From Luteococcus peritonei (GTDB taxonomy: Bacteria > Actinomycetota > Actinomycetes > Propionibacteriales > Propionibacteriaceae), in contig NZ_BAAAIX010000009.1 of assembly GCF_039526385.1 (NCBI RefSeq), positions 186,001 through 250,000 on the forward strand: a stretch of 64,000 bases of DNA, given 5' to 3'. Positions within the stretch are counted from its first letter, which is position 1. The number at the start of each line of letters is the position of its first letter. Under the pieces are notes generated by a model, which worked only from the letters and a program-made list of their open reading frames with translations, searched no databases and had not been told where the DNA came from. Both the position numbers and the translations under genes were made by a program. Of this stretch, positions 48,807-57,057 are shown piece by piece.

Positions 48807-49082
48807 ATGGCCAAGCGAACTGAGGACCCGGGGCCGTCGGTGAAGGACCCCGAGATGTACGAGGCGCTGCGCGAGGACGGCGCCAGCAAGGAGAAGGCGG
48901 CGCGGATCGCCAATGCGGCCGCCCGCAGCTCGCGCTCCGCGGTGGGCCGCAAGGGCGGTGAGTCGGGCAGCTATGAGGACATGACCAAGGACGAGCTGAT
49001 GCAGCGCGCCCGGAAGGTCGGCATCGAGGGGCGTTCCACCATGACCAAGGACGAGCTCATCGAGGCGCTGCGCGAGCACTGA
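48807..49082 (+). CDS. Small Rho-N/SAP-like domain protein
   Basis: The 91-residue product starts with an Ala/Lys-rich basic half (PEMYEALREDGASKEKAARI, ANAAARSSRSAVGRKGG) and ends with the double motif MTKDELMQRARKVGIEG and MTKDELIEALREH, the helix pattern of the Rho termination-factor N-terminal (Rho_N) or SAP fold that binds nucleic acids. Similar small proteins sit near Ku or DNA-repair genes, but none is here. The ATG 48807 has only a weak purine site, GGCGAC. Confidence 0.75.
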   Translation: MAKRTEDPGPSVKDPEMYEALREDGASKEKAARIANAAARSSRSAVGRKGGESGSYEDMTKDELMQRARKVGIEGRSTMTKDELIEALREH

Positions 49083-49091
49083 GCCCGCGGG

Positions 49092-50078
49092 TCAGCGGGG
49101 GTTGGCGGCGGTGGTCTGGCGCGGGATCAGGGTGGGTGCGTAGACCAGGGCCTTGCTGGCGGCGTCCTGGTCGTCCAGCAGCAGCGACATCGCGCCGGCC
49201 GCGATCTGCGCGAACGGGACTCGCACCGTGGTGAGCGGCACGGGCAGCTTCGAGACCACCGGGATGTCGTTGTAGCCCACCAGCGAGAGATCCTCCGGGA
49301 CCCGGATCCCCAGCCTGGCCGCCATGGACAGCACGCCGATCGCGACATTGTCGTTGACGACGAAGACCGCGGTCGGCCGGTCCGGACGGCTGAGCAGCCG
49401 CAGAGCCGCATCCTCACCCGCCTCCATGGAGAAGTCACCCTCCACCACCAGGCTCGGATCGAGCGCCACGCCGGCATCGGCAAGGGCCTCCTCGAAACCG
49501 CGTCGTCGGCCGCTGGCGCTGGTGGCATAGCTGGGGCCGCCCACGAGCGCGATCCTGCGGTGCCCCAGGTCGAGCAGGTGCCTGGTGGCCAGCCGTCCGC
49601 CGAGCACGTCGTCGCCCAGCGCTGCGGGCAGCTGGTTGTCCCCGCGCAGCGCCAGCACCTGGCGGACCTCATGCTGGCTGGTGTGCTGCGGGGTGTCCGT
49701 TCGGGCGGTGGTGCGGATGATCCCGTCCACCCGGCGCCGCAGCAGGGACTGGATGGCCTGCCCCTCGCGGTCGGGGTCATCCTGGGTGCTGGCCACCACG
49801 GCGAACATGCCCCGTGCTGCCGCGGCAGCGGCGAGCTCCTCGTACATGATCGCCATCACGACGTCAGTGAGGCGAGGGACCACGATGCCGATGGAACTGG
49901 TTCCGGAGCGACGCAGGGCCGAGGCCAGCGGGTCACGGACGTAGCCGAGGTCGAGCGCCGCCTGCCGCACCCGCTCGGCCGCTGCCGAGCGCGACGGGGG
50001 AAGCCGCTCGTCCAGGACGCGGGAGGCCGTCGAGGTGCTGACTCCAGCTGCCTGTGCCACGTCCTTGAGGGTTACCAC
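49092..50078 (-). CDS. LacI-family regulator of the DapA-like / NRAMP-like locus
   Basis: The 328-residue protein has the LacI helix-turn-helix at residues 2-25 (TLKDVAQAAGVSTSTASRVL) and the hinge ALDLGYVRDPLASALRRSG. The core is a periplasmic-binding fold (IGIVVPRLTDVVMAIMYEEL, GHRRIALVGGPSYATSASGR, PTAVFVVNDNVAIGVLSMAA, LVGYNDIPVVSKLPVPLTTV). The GTG 50078 follows GGAGACGACGC. It is downstream of the aldolase gene, and the two TCGTTCCCGGGAACGA operators in the aldolase-permease promoter region are its likely targets. Confidence 0.9.
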   Translation of the reverse strand: MVTLKDVAQAAGVSTSTASRVLDERLPPSRSAAAERVRQAALDLGYVRDPLASALRRSGTSSIGIVVPRLTDVVMAIMYEELAAAAAARGMFAVVASTQDDPDREGQAIQSLLRRRVDGIIRTTARTDTPQHTSQHEVRQVLALRGDNQLPAALGDDVLGGRLATRHLLDLGHRRIALVGGPSYATSASGRRRGFEEALADAGVALDPSLVVEGDFSMEAGEDAALRLLSRPDRPTAVFVVNDNVAIGVLSMAARLGIRVPEDLSLVGYNDIPVVSKLPVPLTTVRVPFAQIAAGAMSLLLDDQDAASKALVYAPTLIPRQTTAANPR

Positions 50079-50140
50079 GCGTCGTCTCCATCCATCGGCT
50101 TGCACCCATGGTCCCACCACGTCCGCGTGGAGGGGAAAAG

Positions 50141-50173
50141 GATGGGGCGCCCCGCATGGCGGGACGCCCCATC
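50141..50173 (-). terminator. Hairpin terminator after the DapA-like gene
   Basis: GATGGGGCG-C-CCCGC and GCGGG-A-CGCCCCATC pair across an ATG loop with one mismatch. The hairpin lies 13 bases past the aldolase stop and before the LacI gene start. Confidence 0.75.
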
Positions 50174-50186
50174 GAGAGGTGGTGGA

Positions 50187-51125
50187 TCAGGCCTCCGGGA
50201 TCACGGCCTTGCCCAGGCCGGCCTTGTCGAGGGCGGCTGCGATCTCGTCGTGCGCGCCCTCGGCGAGGGGCAGCAGCGGTGAGCGGACCGTCGCGTGCTC
50301 CAGGACGCCACGGTGCACCAGGGCCTCCTTGAGGCAGACGGTGCCCTCCATGTGGGAGCCGCGGTGGTAGACGTTCTGGGTCACCGGGAACATCTTGTTG
50401 TGGGCGGCCTTCGCGGCGGGCCAGTCCTGCGCCTTGCCGGCCTTGATGAGGTCCAGCAGCAGCTCGGGGGCGATGTTTCCGTAGCCCACCAGCAGGCCGT
50501 CGACGTCCATCACCGTGTGCAGCAGGTACTCGTCGTGGCAGGACAGGATGGTCAGGTCGGGGTAGGCCTCGCGCAGGACGGGGATCTCGGTGTCCCATCG
50601 CTTCATGTTGCGCACGCCGTTCTTGGTCCAGTAGACGCCCTCCTGCCCGGCGATCTCGAGCTGGGTGTCGAGGTCGTAGGTGCACTTGGTGTTGTCGGGG
50701 TACTGGAACAGGATGCAGTCGAGACCGGCCTCCTGGTAGATGGCCTTGTAGCGGTCCTGCGGGGCGCCCTTCTGAAAGCCGAACCGCAGCCAGCCGTGGG
50801 AGGGGTAGATCAGACCGGCCTTGGCGCCGGCGGCGACGGCCCGCTTGGCCTCCTCGACGGCCACCTTGGTGCCCTCGCCGGTGATGCCGGCGATGACCGG
50901 GACGCGACCGTTGGTGGAGGCCACGAACTCCTCGATGACCTGGACCTGCTCGTCGGGGGTGCAGAAGGTGCCCTCTCCGGCGTGGCCCAGGACCACGAGG
51001 CCCTTGACGCCGTCGAAGGAGCCGAGCCAACGGCCCAGGCGGTGGATGGCGTCGACGTCGATGTCGCCGTCGCGGGTGAACGGGGTGACCGGGGCGGGGA
51101 CGAGGCCCCGAAGATCGATGGGCAT
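50187..51125 (-). CDS. DapA/NAL-family aldolase
   Basis: The 312-residue protein is a class I pyruvate-type aldolase of the dihydrodipicolinate synthase family. It has LVPAPVTPFTRDGDIDVDAI, VVLGHAGEGTFCTPDEQVQV (the GTTGE-like pyruvate-binding place, changed to GHAGE), LIYPSHGW, the Tyr in LFQYPDNTKCTYDLDTQLE (Tyr about 142) and the Schiff-base Lys in YWTKNGVRN (Lys about 168). The family includes DHDPS, N-acetylneuraminate lyase and keto-deoxy-sugar-acid aldolases. The altered substrate loop and the LacI/permease neighbours speak for a catabolic or keto-acid role rather than lysine synthesis. Confidence 0.88.
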   Translation of the reverse strand: MPIDLRGLVPAPVTPFTRDGDIDVDAIHRLGRWLGSFDGVKGLVVLGHAGEGTFCTPDEQVQVIEEFVASTNGRVPVIAGITGEGTKVAVEEAKRAVAAGAKAGLIYPSHGWLRFGFQKGAPQDRYKAIYQEAGLDCILFQYPDNTKCTYDLDTQLEIAGQEGVYWTKNGVRNMKRWDTEIPVLREAYPDLTILSCHDEYLLHTVMDVDGLLVGYGNIAPELLLDLIKAGKAQDWPAAKAAHNKMFPVTQNVYHRGSHMEGTVCLKEALVHRGVLEHATVRSPLLPLAEGAHDEIAAALDKAGLGKAVIPEA

Positions 51126-51157
51126 GTGTTCGACTCCTCGTTGAGGGGAACGTGGGT

Positions 51158-51206
51158 TCGTTCCCGGGAACGATTGCAATTCTGCTCTGATTCACGCAGT
51201 TGTCAA
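51158..51206 (-). promoter_or_regulatory. Promoter and operator of the DapA-like gene
   Basis: On the minus strand TTGACA (51206-51201) and AGAATT (51183-51178) are 17 bases apart, close to the sigma-70 consensus. The 16-bp palindrome TCGTTCCCGGGAACGA (51158-51173) follows the -10 box at the expected start site, so a bound LacI repressor would block initiation. ATTGCA follows the palindrome on the plus strand, as in the second copy. Confidence 0.8.
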
Positions 51207-51253
51207 CCCCCTGTCGCGTCACGGGCTGGTGGATATCCTCACGCTCAGGGGTC

Positions 51254-51301
51254 TTGACATGTTCCAGCGTCAGACGGATGCTGGTGGCGTTCCCGGGAAC
51301 G
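51254..51301 (+). promoter_or_regulatory. Promoter and operator of the NRAMP-like permease gene
   Basis: A perfect TTGACA at 51254-51259 precedes a weak -10 candidate near 51277-51282 (GATGCT), and CGTTCCCGGGAACG at 51288-51301 follows. It is the second copy of the palindrome at 51159-51172, again followed by ATTGCA, about 129 bases away centre to centre. Symmetric placement suggests joint repression of both divergent genes by one LacI protein, perhaps by looping. Confidence 0.75.
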
Positions 51302-51352
51302 ATTGCATCACCGTTGATGCACCCGGTCGATCGAGGCCAACGGAGGTCACGG

Positions 51353-52627
51353 ATGTCTGTTCATGAAGGTGTCACCCCTGCTCCGCCCGTCGCTGCTGCG
51401 GGAGGCAGGGAGCGAGCGTCCTGGGTCAAGCTCCTCGCCATGGCGGGACCTGCCTTCGTGGTGGGGTGCTGGGGCTTCGGGCCCGGCAACCTGACCACGT
51501 CGATCCAGGCGGGATCGGGCTTCGGCTATGCCCTGGTCTGGGTTGCCGTGGCCGCCACGGTGCTGATGCTCACACTGGCCGACATGAGCGTGCGGATCGG
51601 TATCCAGTCGCCGGTCTCGCTGCTCACGGCGGTCAAGGAGCACCTCGGCACCTGGGTGGGCTACCTGGCCGGGGTGGCGGTCTTCGTCATCACGCTGATG
51701 TTCTCGGTGGGCAATGCGGTGGGCTCGGGCATCGCGCTCAAGATGCTCTTCGGGATTCCCGCGCTGGCGGGCACCGTGCTGTGCACCGTCGTCGTCGCGG
51801 CGCTGCTGGTCTTCCGCAATGTGTACCAGGCGATCGAGAAGGTCATGGTGGTCTGCATGGCCCTGATGGCGCTCGCCTTCGTCTACACCACTGTCGTGGC
51901 GCGACCCGACTGGTGGCGTGCAGCCGATGGTCTGGTCCCCACCGTCCCGGCGGGATCGATGACCGTCGTGATCGCCCTGATCGGCACCTGCCTGTCCGCC
52001 AATGCCGCCTTCTTCACCGCCTACGGCACTCAGGCCCGAAAGCGGACCGCCGGCGAGTACCGGGCGCTGACGGCCGTCGACACCATCCCCGGCATCGTCG
52101 CTCCCGGTGTGATGACAGCCCTGGTGATCCTGGTGGCCGCCAAGGTCTTCAACGGCCCGCTCGGTGCCGACAAGATGGTCGCCACCATCGCCGGTCTGTC
52201 CAAGGTCTTCGAGCCGGTCGCCGGTTCAGTGGGCGTGTGGATCTTCGCCCTGGGCTACTTCGCGGCGGCCTTCTCCGCGATGACCGCGAATGCGACGGCC
52301 GGTGGCACCATGCTCTCCGACGCGCTGGGCAAGGGTGCCTCCGCGAGCACCACGACGGCCCGCCTCTTCTCGGGCTTCATCCTGCTCTGGGGGATCGCCA
52401 TCACCGCGATCTTCGGCGGCAAGTCCCCGGTGCAGCTGATCGTGCTGGCCCAGTCGCTGACGGTCCTCACCGCTCCGGTGCTGGCCTTCCTGCTGGTCTA
52501 CCTGTCCACCAAGGGCCGGTTCATGGGCGAGCTGCGCAATCGCTGGTGGCAGGTGGCGCTCGGCGTGGTGGCCTTCCTGGTGGTGCTGTGGTTCTGGATC
52601 CAACTGGTCATGGGCTTCTTCCGCTGA
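51353..52627 (+). CDS. NRAMP-like permease without the canonical DPGN metal motif
   Basis: The 424-residue protein has eleven hydrophobic segments in the NRAMP/LeuT order: AFVVGCWGFGPGNLTTSIQAG in helix 1, VGIQSPVSLLTAVKEHLGT after helix 2, IALIGTCLSANAAFFTAYGT in helix 6. Canonical NRAMP metal transporters have DPGN in helix 1 and MPH in helix 6. Here these are GPGN (Gly 43) and SANA, so manganese or iron binding is not expected. A different substrate, perhaps the acid used by the adjacent aldolase, is more likely. The ATG 51353 follows GGAGGTCACGG. Confidence 0.85.
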   Translation: MSVHEGVTPAPPVAAAGGRERASWVKLLAMAGPAFVVGCWGFGPGNLTTSIQAGSGFGYALVWVAVAATVLMLTLADMSVRIGIQSPVSLLTAVKEHLGTWVGYLAGVAVFVITLMFSVGNAVGSGIALKMLFGIPALAGTVLCTVVVAALLVFRNVYQAIEKVMVVCMALMALAFVYTTVVARPDWWRAADGLVPTVPAGSMTVVIALIGTCLSANAAFFTAYGTQARKRTAGEYRALTAVDTIPGIVAPGVMTALVILVAAKVFNGPLGADKMVATIAGLSKVFEPVAGSVGVWIFALGYFAAAFSAMTANATAGGTMLSDALGKGASASTTTARLFSGFILLWGIAITAIFGGKSPVQLIVLAQSLTVLTAPVLAFLLVYLSTKGRFMGELRNRWWQVALGVVAFLVVLWFWIQLVMGFFR

Positions 52628-52643
52628 CTGGTCCAACGTGATC

Positions 52644-52671
52644 GTGGCCGTCGCCCCCGGGCGGCGGCCAC
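52644..52671 (+). terminator. Hairpin terminator after the NRAMP-like gene
   Basis: GTGGCCGTCGCCC (52644-52656) pairs with GGGCGGCGGCCAC (52659-52671) with one G-U pair, 17 bases past the stop. Confidence 0.75.
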
Positions 52672-52765
52672 TGTCTGCTCGGGGCGGCTGGACGCAGTGA
52701 TTCCGGCCTCATGGCACCCCGGCTGTTGCACTTCCCGACCCGTGGGTGCAAACTTGGACACCAGA

Positions 52766-52785
52766 CTACTAACCCGGGTTAGTAG
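52766..52785. promoter_or_regulatory. 20-bp palindromic operator of the mannoside operon
   Basis: CTACTAACCCGGGTTAGTAG is a perfect palindrome of 20 bp. It lies 25 bases upstream of the binding-protein start and just beyond a weak promoter candidate (TTGCAC at 52726, CAAACT at 52749). The central ACCCGGGT is like the operator of the neighbouring LacI system. The LacI regulator at 55962-56972 is the likely ligand. Confidence 0.7.
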
Positions 52786-52810
52786 GTGGACCTCCAAGGA
52801 AGAAGGACCC

Positions 52811-54088
52811 ATGCGTCGTCGTTCCCTGCTGGCCTCGGCCAGCGCCGCCGCCCTGCTGCTCGGCGCCACCGCCTGCGGTGTCAAGGCCGAGACCAGCACC
52901 AACTCCTCCGCCCAGGCCAGCGCCAGTGCGCTGTCGGGCGAGATCACCTTCCAGAGCTGGTCGCTCAAGGGCGACAAGTTCTCTCCCTACTTCGAGAAGC
53001 TCGTCAAGGACTTCGAGAGCAGCCACCCCGGCACCAAGATCAACTGGATCGACCAGCCCGGCGAAGGCTACGAGCAGAAGGTGCTGCAGCAGGCCAACTC
53101 CTCCTCGCTGCCCGACGTGGTGAACCTGCCGCCCGAGTTCGCCTACCAGCTCGCCAAGGCCCAGCGCCTGCTGGACCTGAAGTCCGTCGACCCCAAGCTC
53201 GAGGAGACCTACGTCACCGGTGGCCTGAAGGCCTACAGCTTCGACGGGGTGGAGGGTGTCTACGGCTACCCCTGGTACCTGGGCACCGACATGAACTACT
53301 TCAACACCAAGGCGCTGGCCCAGGCCGGCGTCGCCGAGCCCAAGAGCTGGGACGAGATGGTGGCCGCGGCCAAGACCATGGCCACCAAGACCAATGGCCG
53401 GATGCCGCTGATCAGCACCATGCCCGCCCTGCAGGACTTCTCCAGCGCCGGCGCCCCGATCATGAAGGACGGCAAGTTCGCCTTCAACAGCCCCGAGGCC
53501 ACGGCCGTCCTGCAGCAGTACGTCGAGCTCTACCAGGCCAAGGCGATGCCCGCCGAGGTGCTCAAGGACAACTACCTGGGCAACTCCGCCCTCTACAAGC
53601 AGGGCAAGGTCGGCTGGGCCACCGGCACCGCCTCCATGATCACCGACCTCAAGAAGGAGGCGCCCGGCCTGGTCCCCGACACCAAGGTCACCGCCCGCTT
53701 CGGCACCCCGCCGCTGTTCGTGCAAGGCATCAGCGTCGCGAAGGAGTCCAAGAGCCCGCAGCTGGCCCTCGCCTTCGCCCAGCACGTGGTGGACAACACC
53801 AACCAGGTGGAGTTCGTGAAGCTCGCCCAGGGCTTCATGCCGGGCACCAAGGAGGCCACTGCCAATCCCGAGCAGTTCACCGGCGCGATCGACGACAAGC
53901 TGATGGTGGAGGCGGTCAAGATCGCCGCCTCGCAGATGGACAAGGCCGAGATGCCGCAGCCCCCGCAGTTCAGCAATGACATGAAGACCTACCTGGGCCA
54001 GCAGATGGCGCTCGCCCTGCGCGGCGACATCACCGCCCAGCAGGCCCTGGACAAGTCCGTCGACTACTGCAACAAGAAGCTGGCCTGA
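52811..54088 (+). CDS. ABC sugar-binding lipoprotein (CUT1 type)
   Basis: The 425-residue protein is a family-1 extracellular solute-binding protein. Its signal peptide ends in the lipobox LLGATAC with the lipidated Cys at residue 22. The mature part has the two-lobed binding fold: EITFQSWSLKGDKFSPYFEK, VVNLPPEFAYQLAKAQRLLD, YPWYLGTDMNYFNTKALAQA and WATGTASMITDLKKEAPGLV. It probably captures a mannoside for the two permeases that follow, judged from the mannosidase genes. The ATG follows AAGGAAGAAGGACCC. A 13-bp stem hairpin separates it from the permeases. Confidence 0.93.
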   Translation: MRRRSLLASASAAALLLGATACGVKAETSTNSSAQASASALSGEITFQSWSLKGDKFSPYFEKLVKDFESSHPGTKINWIDQPGEGYEQKVLQQANSSSLPDVVNLPPEFAYQLAKAQRLLDLKSVDPKLEETYVTGGLKAYSFDGVEGVYGYPWYLGTDMNYFNTKALAQAGVAEPKSWDEMVAAAKTMATKTNGRMPLISTMPALQDFSSAGAPIMKDGKFAFNSPEATAVLQQYVELYQAKAMPAEVLKDNYLGNSALYKQGKVGWATGTASMITDLKKEAPGLVPDTKVTARFGTPPLFVQGISVAKESKSPQLALAFAQHVVDNTNQVEFVKLAQGFMPGTKEATANPEQFTGAIDDKLMVEAVKIAASQMDKAEMPQPPQFSNDMKTYLGQQMALALRGDITAQQALDKSVDYCNKKLA

Positions 54089-54093
54089 CCGAC

Positions 54094-54123
54094 GGTGCCC
54101 CGCGGGACCACCCGCGGGGCACC
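54094..54123 (+). terminator. Intra-operon hairpin between binding-protein and permease genes
   Basis: GGTGCCCCGCGGG (54094-54106) and CCCGCGGGGCACC (54111-54123) form a perfect 13-bp stem with an ACCA loop, five bases past the binding-protein stop. Such hairpins stabilise the upstream mRNA or partly end transcription, which gives more binding protein than permease. Confidence 0.8.
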
Positions 54124-54149
54124 CGAGGCCCGCCCGCCCTGGAGGGATC

Positions 54150-55040
54150 ATGAAGTCGCACCGCTGGTTCACGCCGTGGTTGCTGGTGCTGGTGCCCGTC
54201 GTGTGGACCCTGGTCTTCGCGCTGTGGCCCTTCATCAACACCGTCATCCTCAGCTTCACCAATGCCCGCCCCCTGGTGGGCGGCAGCTTCGTCGGGCTGG
54301 AGAACTACCGCGCCCTGTTCTCCGACGAGCTCTTCCGCAATGCGCTGCTGACCACCGGCTGGTACGTGCTGGCCTGCGTTCCGCTGCTCACCTTCCTGCC
54401 CCTGCTGGTGGCGCTGGTGGTGGAGAAGCACGTCCCCGGCATCGGCTTCTTCCGCACCACCGCCTACTTCCCGGTGATCGCCTCCGTCGTGGTGGTCGCG
54501 CTGATCTGGACCTGGCTGTTCGACTCGCGCGGCATCGTCAACGAGGCCCTGCGCTACCTCGGGGCCACTGACCAACCGATCGGCTTCCTGGTGGACCGCT
54601 GGAAGCTGGTGGCCTGTGCCATCGCCCTGACGGTCTGGAAGGGGCTGGGCTACTACATGGTGGTCTATCTGGCCGCGCTCGGGAACGTCGGACCCGAGCT
54701 GCACGAGGCCGCTGCCCTGGACGGGGCGAACGCCTGGCAGCGCTTCCGCAATGTCACCATCCCCGGCGTCCGGCCGGCGATGGTCCTGGTGGCCGCGCTG
54801 GTCTCGGTGGCGGCGATGCGCATCTTCTCCGAGCTCTACGTGCTCTCGGGCGGCACCGGCGGCCCGGGTGGTGAGGCGATGAGCATCGTGATGCTGGTGC
54901 GCCAGGTGGGTTCCGGGCTGAGCGGCCAGCTCGGCTATGCCTCCGCCATCTCCGTGGTGCTCTTCCTGTTGACCATCGGTCCGCTGGCCTTCATCGGCTG
55001 GCTCAACAACCGCGATGCCGGTGCGAAGGGAGCACACTGA
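54150..55040 (+). CDS. ABC sugar permease, MalF type
   Basis: The 296-residue protein has six hydrophobic segments (LVLVPVVWTLVFALWPFINT first) and the EAA-loop of ABC permeases, here ELHEAAALDGANAWQRFRNV near residue 190, which docks onto the ATPase. The residues RLYELF-like ALLTTGWYVLACVPLLTFLP mark the core helices. It forms the membrane channel together with the next gene. The ATG 54150 follows GGAGGGATC. Confidence 0.93.
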   Translation: MKSHRWFTPWLLVLVPVVWTLVFALWPFINTVILSFTNARPLVGGSFVGLENYRALFSDELFRNALLTTGWYVLACVPLLTFLPLLVALVVEKHVPGIGFFRTTAYFPVIASVVVVALIWTWLFDSRGIVNEALRYLGATDQPIGFLVDRWKLVACAIALTVWKGLGYYMVVYLAALGNVGPELHEAAALDGANAWQRFRNVTIPGVRPAMVLVAALVSVAAMRIFSELYVLSGGTGGPGGEAMSIVMLVRQVGSGLSGQLGYASAISVVLFLLTIGPLAFIGWLNNRDAGAKGAH

Positions 55041-55972
55041 TGAGCTCGGACGTCGACAACCTTCCCCTCCAGGCGGCCGTCGCCGCAGAACCCACCCGGC
55101 CCCACAAGGCGCGCCCCTGGCGCAGCCGCCGCTCCTTCGACATGCAGCGCCCCACGCTGGCGGGACTGGTCGGGCGCTACCTGCTGCTGGTGCTGCTGGT
55201 GGTGCTCAGTGTCGGCCCCTTCCTGTGGCAGCTCAGCACCTCGCTCAAGAGCCAGGACGAGGACATCTACGCCTTCCCGCCCAAGCTGGTGCCCGAGCAC
55301 CCCACCCTGCACAACTACACCGACGTCGCGCGGCTGGTGCCGGTGCTGGACTATGCCTGGCACTCGCTGCTGATCGCCAGTGCCACCGTGGTCAGCCAGG
55401 TGGTCTTCGCCACGCTGGCCGGCTACGCCCTGGGCTGTCTGCGTTTTCGCGGCAAGCGCGTGGTGGTGGCCCTGCTGCTCAGCACCCTGCTGCTGCCGGG
55501 CGAGGTCACGCTGACCAGCCAGTTCCTGATCATCAAGAACATGGGCCTGGCCAACAGCCTGCTGGGCGTCTACCTGCCCGGCGTGATCGGCGCGGTGAAC
55601 GTGCTGCTCATGATGACCGCCTGCCGCGCCATCCCCAGCGACGTGCTGGACGCCGCCATCGTCGACGGCGCCAGCACCTGGCAGCGGATCCGCCACGTGG
55701 TCTGGCCCAATGTGCGCGGCATGGCCTCGGTGGTGGGCCTGTTCAGCTTCATCGGCGCCTGGGACGACTTCCTGTGGCCGCTGATCGTGCTCTCCGACCC
55801 GGCCAAGTACACGCTGACCGTGGGCATGAGCTTCCTGCACTCCACCATGGGCACCGATCCGCGTCAGGTGGCGGCCGGCACCATGATCGCGCTGATCCCC
55901 ATCATCGTGATCTTCGCCTCCATGCAGCGCTACTTCTTCAAGGGAGTGGAGTCCGGTGCGGTCAAGGGCTGA
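55040..55972 (+). CDS. ABC sugar permease, MalG type
   Basis: The 310-residue protein has six hydrophobic segments after a 45-residue basic N-terminus. LLLVLLVVLSVGPFLWQLST is the first. The EAA loop is VLDAAIVDGASTWQRIRHVV near residue 200. The C-terminal YFFKGVESGAVKG is the standard end of CUT1 permeases. The ATG shares one base with the stop of the first permease (TGATG). Its last 11 bases overlap the end of the convergent LacI gene. No ATPase is encoded nearby, so a shared MsiK-like ATPase is probable. Confidence 0.93.
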   Translation: MSSDVDNLPLQAAVAAEPTRPHKARPWRSRRSFDMQRPTLAGLVGRYLLLVLLVVLSVGPFLWQLSTSLKSQDEDIYAFPPKLVPEHPTLHNYTDVARLVPVLDYAWHSLLIASATVVSQVVFATLAGYALGCLRFRGKRVVVALLLSTLLLPGEVTLTSQFLIIKNMGLANSLLGVYLPGVIGAVNVLLMMTACRAIPSDVLDAAIVDGASTWQRIRHVVWPNVRGMASVVGLFSFIGAWDDFLWPLIVLSDPAKYTLTVGMSFLHSTMGTDPRQVAAGTMIALIPIIVIFASMQRYFFKGVESGAVKG

Positions 55973-56972
55973 GGGTAGAGGCCCGCACCGCCAGCTCGGG
56001 GGTGGGCGCCGGCCCCTCGGTCGGGGGTTGCCCGGCCAGCAGCTCCAGCAACCGGTCGGTGGCCATCTGCCCCAGCAGCGCGGGGTCGCGCACCAGGGAG
56101 GTGATCCCCGGCTGCACCACGCGGCAGATGGGGGAGTCCTCGCAGGAGACGATGGCGACGTCGTCGGGGCAGGCCAGGCCCGCGGCCTGCACTCCGGCCA
56201 TGCCGCCCAAGGCCAGGATCTCGTTGTCGTAGACGATGGCGGTGGGGCGTGCGTCGAGCTGCAGCAGCCGAGCGGTCTCACGTCGCCCGGAGTCCTCGGT
56301 GACGTCGGTGAAGGCGGAGACCTCCGGGTGCAGGCCTGCCGCGTGGGCCACCTGCTCGAAGACCTCTTGGCGCACCCGGGTGTGGTCCAGTCCGCCGCGG
56401 CCCAGCACGTAGGCGACGCGACGATGCCCCTGCGCGGCCAGGTGCTCCACCACCTGGCGCATCGCGCCGCGGTCGTCGGTGGGCAGCCCGGCCAGCCGCT
56501 CGCCCGGCCAGCTGCCGCCCACCACGACGCCGGGCATGCCCAGCTCGGCCATCAGCGCGGCGCGCGGGTCGTCGAGCTGCGGGTTGACCAGCAGCACCCC
56601 GTCGACGCGTCCCTCCGCCCACCAGGTGCGGCAGGCGGCCGCCTCGGCCTCCAGGTCGGGCACCACCTGCAGCACCAGCGAGAAGTTGAGCGGCTGCAGG
56701 GAGCGCTCGATGCCGCTGATCAGGCGCAGGAAGAAGGACTCGCTGGCGAAGGAGTCGTTGCTGCTGGCGATCACCAGCCCCACGGCGCGCGCCTGGCGGG
56801 AGCTGAGCGCCAGCGCCGCCGCGCTGGGCGACCAGCCCATCTCCGCGGCCACCTGCTTCACCCGGCGACGGGTCTCCTCCGAGACCCCGGGCCGGTCGTT
56901 GAGCGCGAAGGAGACCGCGCCGCGCGAGACACCGGCCTCGCGCGCGATGTCCTTCATCCTCACTCGCGCCAT
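55962..56972 (-). CDS. LacI-family regulator of the mannoside locus
   Basis: The 336-residue protein has the LacI helix-turn-helix at residues 6-28 (MKDIAREAGVSRGAVSFALN), hinge WSPSAAALALSSRQARAVG, and a sugar-binding core (VGLVIASSNDSFASESFFLR, HRRVAYVLGRGGLDHTRVRQ, PTAIVYDNEILALGGMAGVQ, VAIVSCEDSPICRVVQPGIT). It is encoded between the permeases and the mannosidase, on the other strand. It probably represses the operon through the palindrome at 52766 in the absence of mannoside. The ATG at 56972 has the usual MARVRMKDIAREAG start. Confidence 0.9.
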   Translation of the reverse strand: MARVRMKDIAREAGVSRGAVSFALNDRPGVSEETRRRVKQVAAEMGWSPSAAALALSSRQARAVGLVIASSNDSFASESFFLRLISGIERSLQPLNFSLVLQVVPDLEAEAAACRTWWAEGRVDGVLLVNPQLDDPRAALMAELGMPGVVVGGSWPGERLAGLPTDDRGAMRQVVEHLAAQGHRRVAYVLGRGGLDHTRVRQEVFEQVAHAAGLHPEVSAFTDVTEDSGRRETARLLQLDARPTAIVYDNEILALGGMAGVQAAGLACPDDVAIVSCEDSPICRVVQPGITSLVRDPALLGQMATDRLLELLAGQPPTEGPAPTPELAVRASTLSP

Positions 56973-57057
56973 GAGCCCAGTGTGTGCCATCGCCCATCGT
57001 CCTGCCACTCCGGCCCCGCCGGTTGCGCCACCCATACCCCCTCCGAGGAGCTGCACC

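Noticed and set aside
51353..52627. Annotation of the NRAMP-fold protein as manganese transporter MntH
   Set aside because: The DPGN and MPH-type metal residues needed for that function are replaced by GPGN and SANA.
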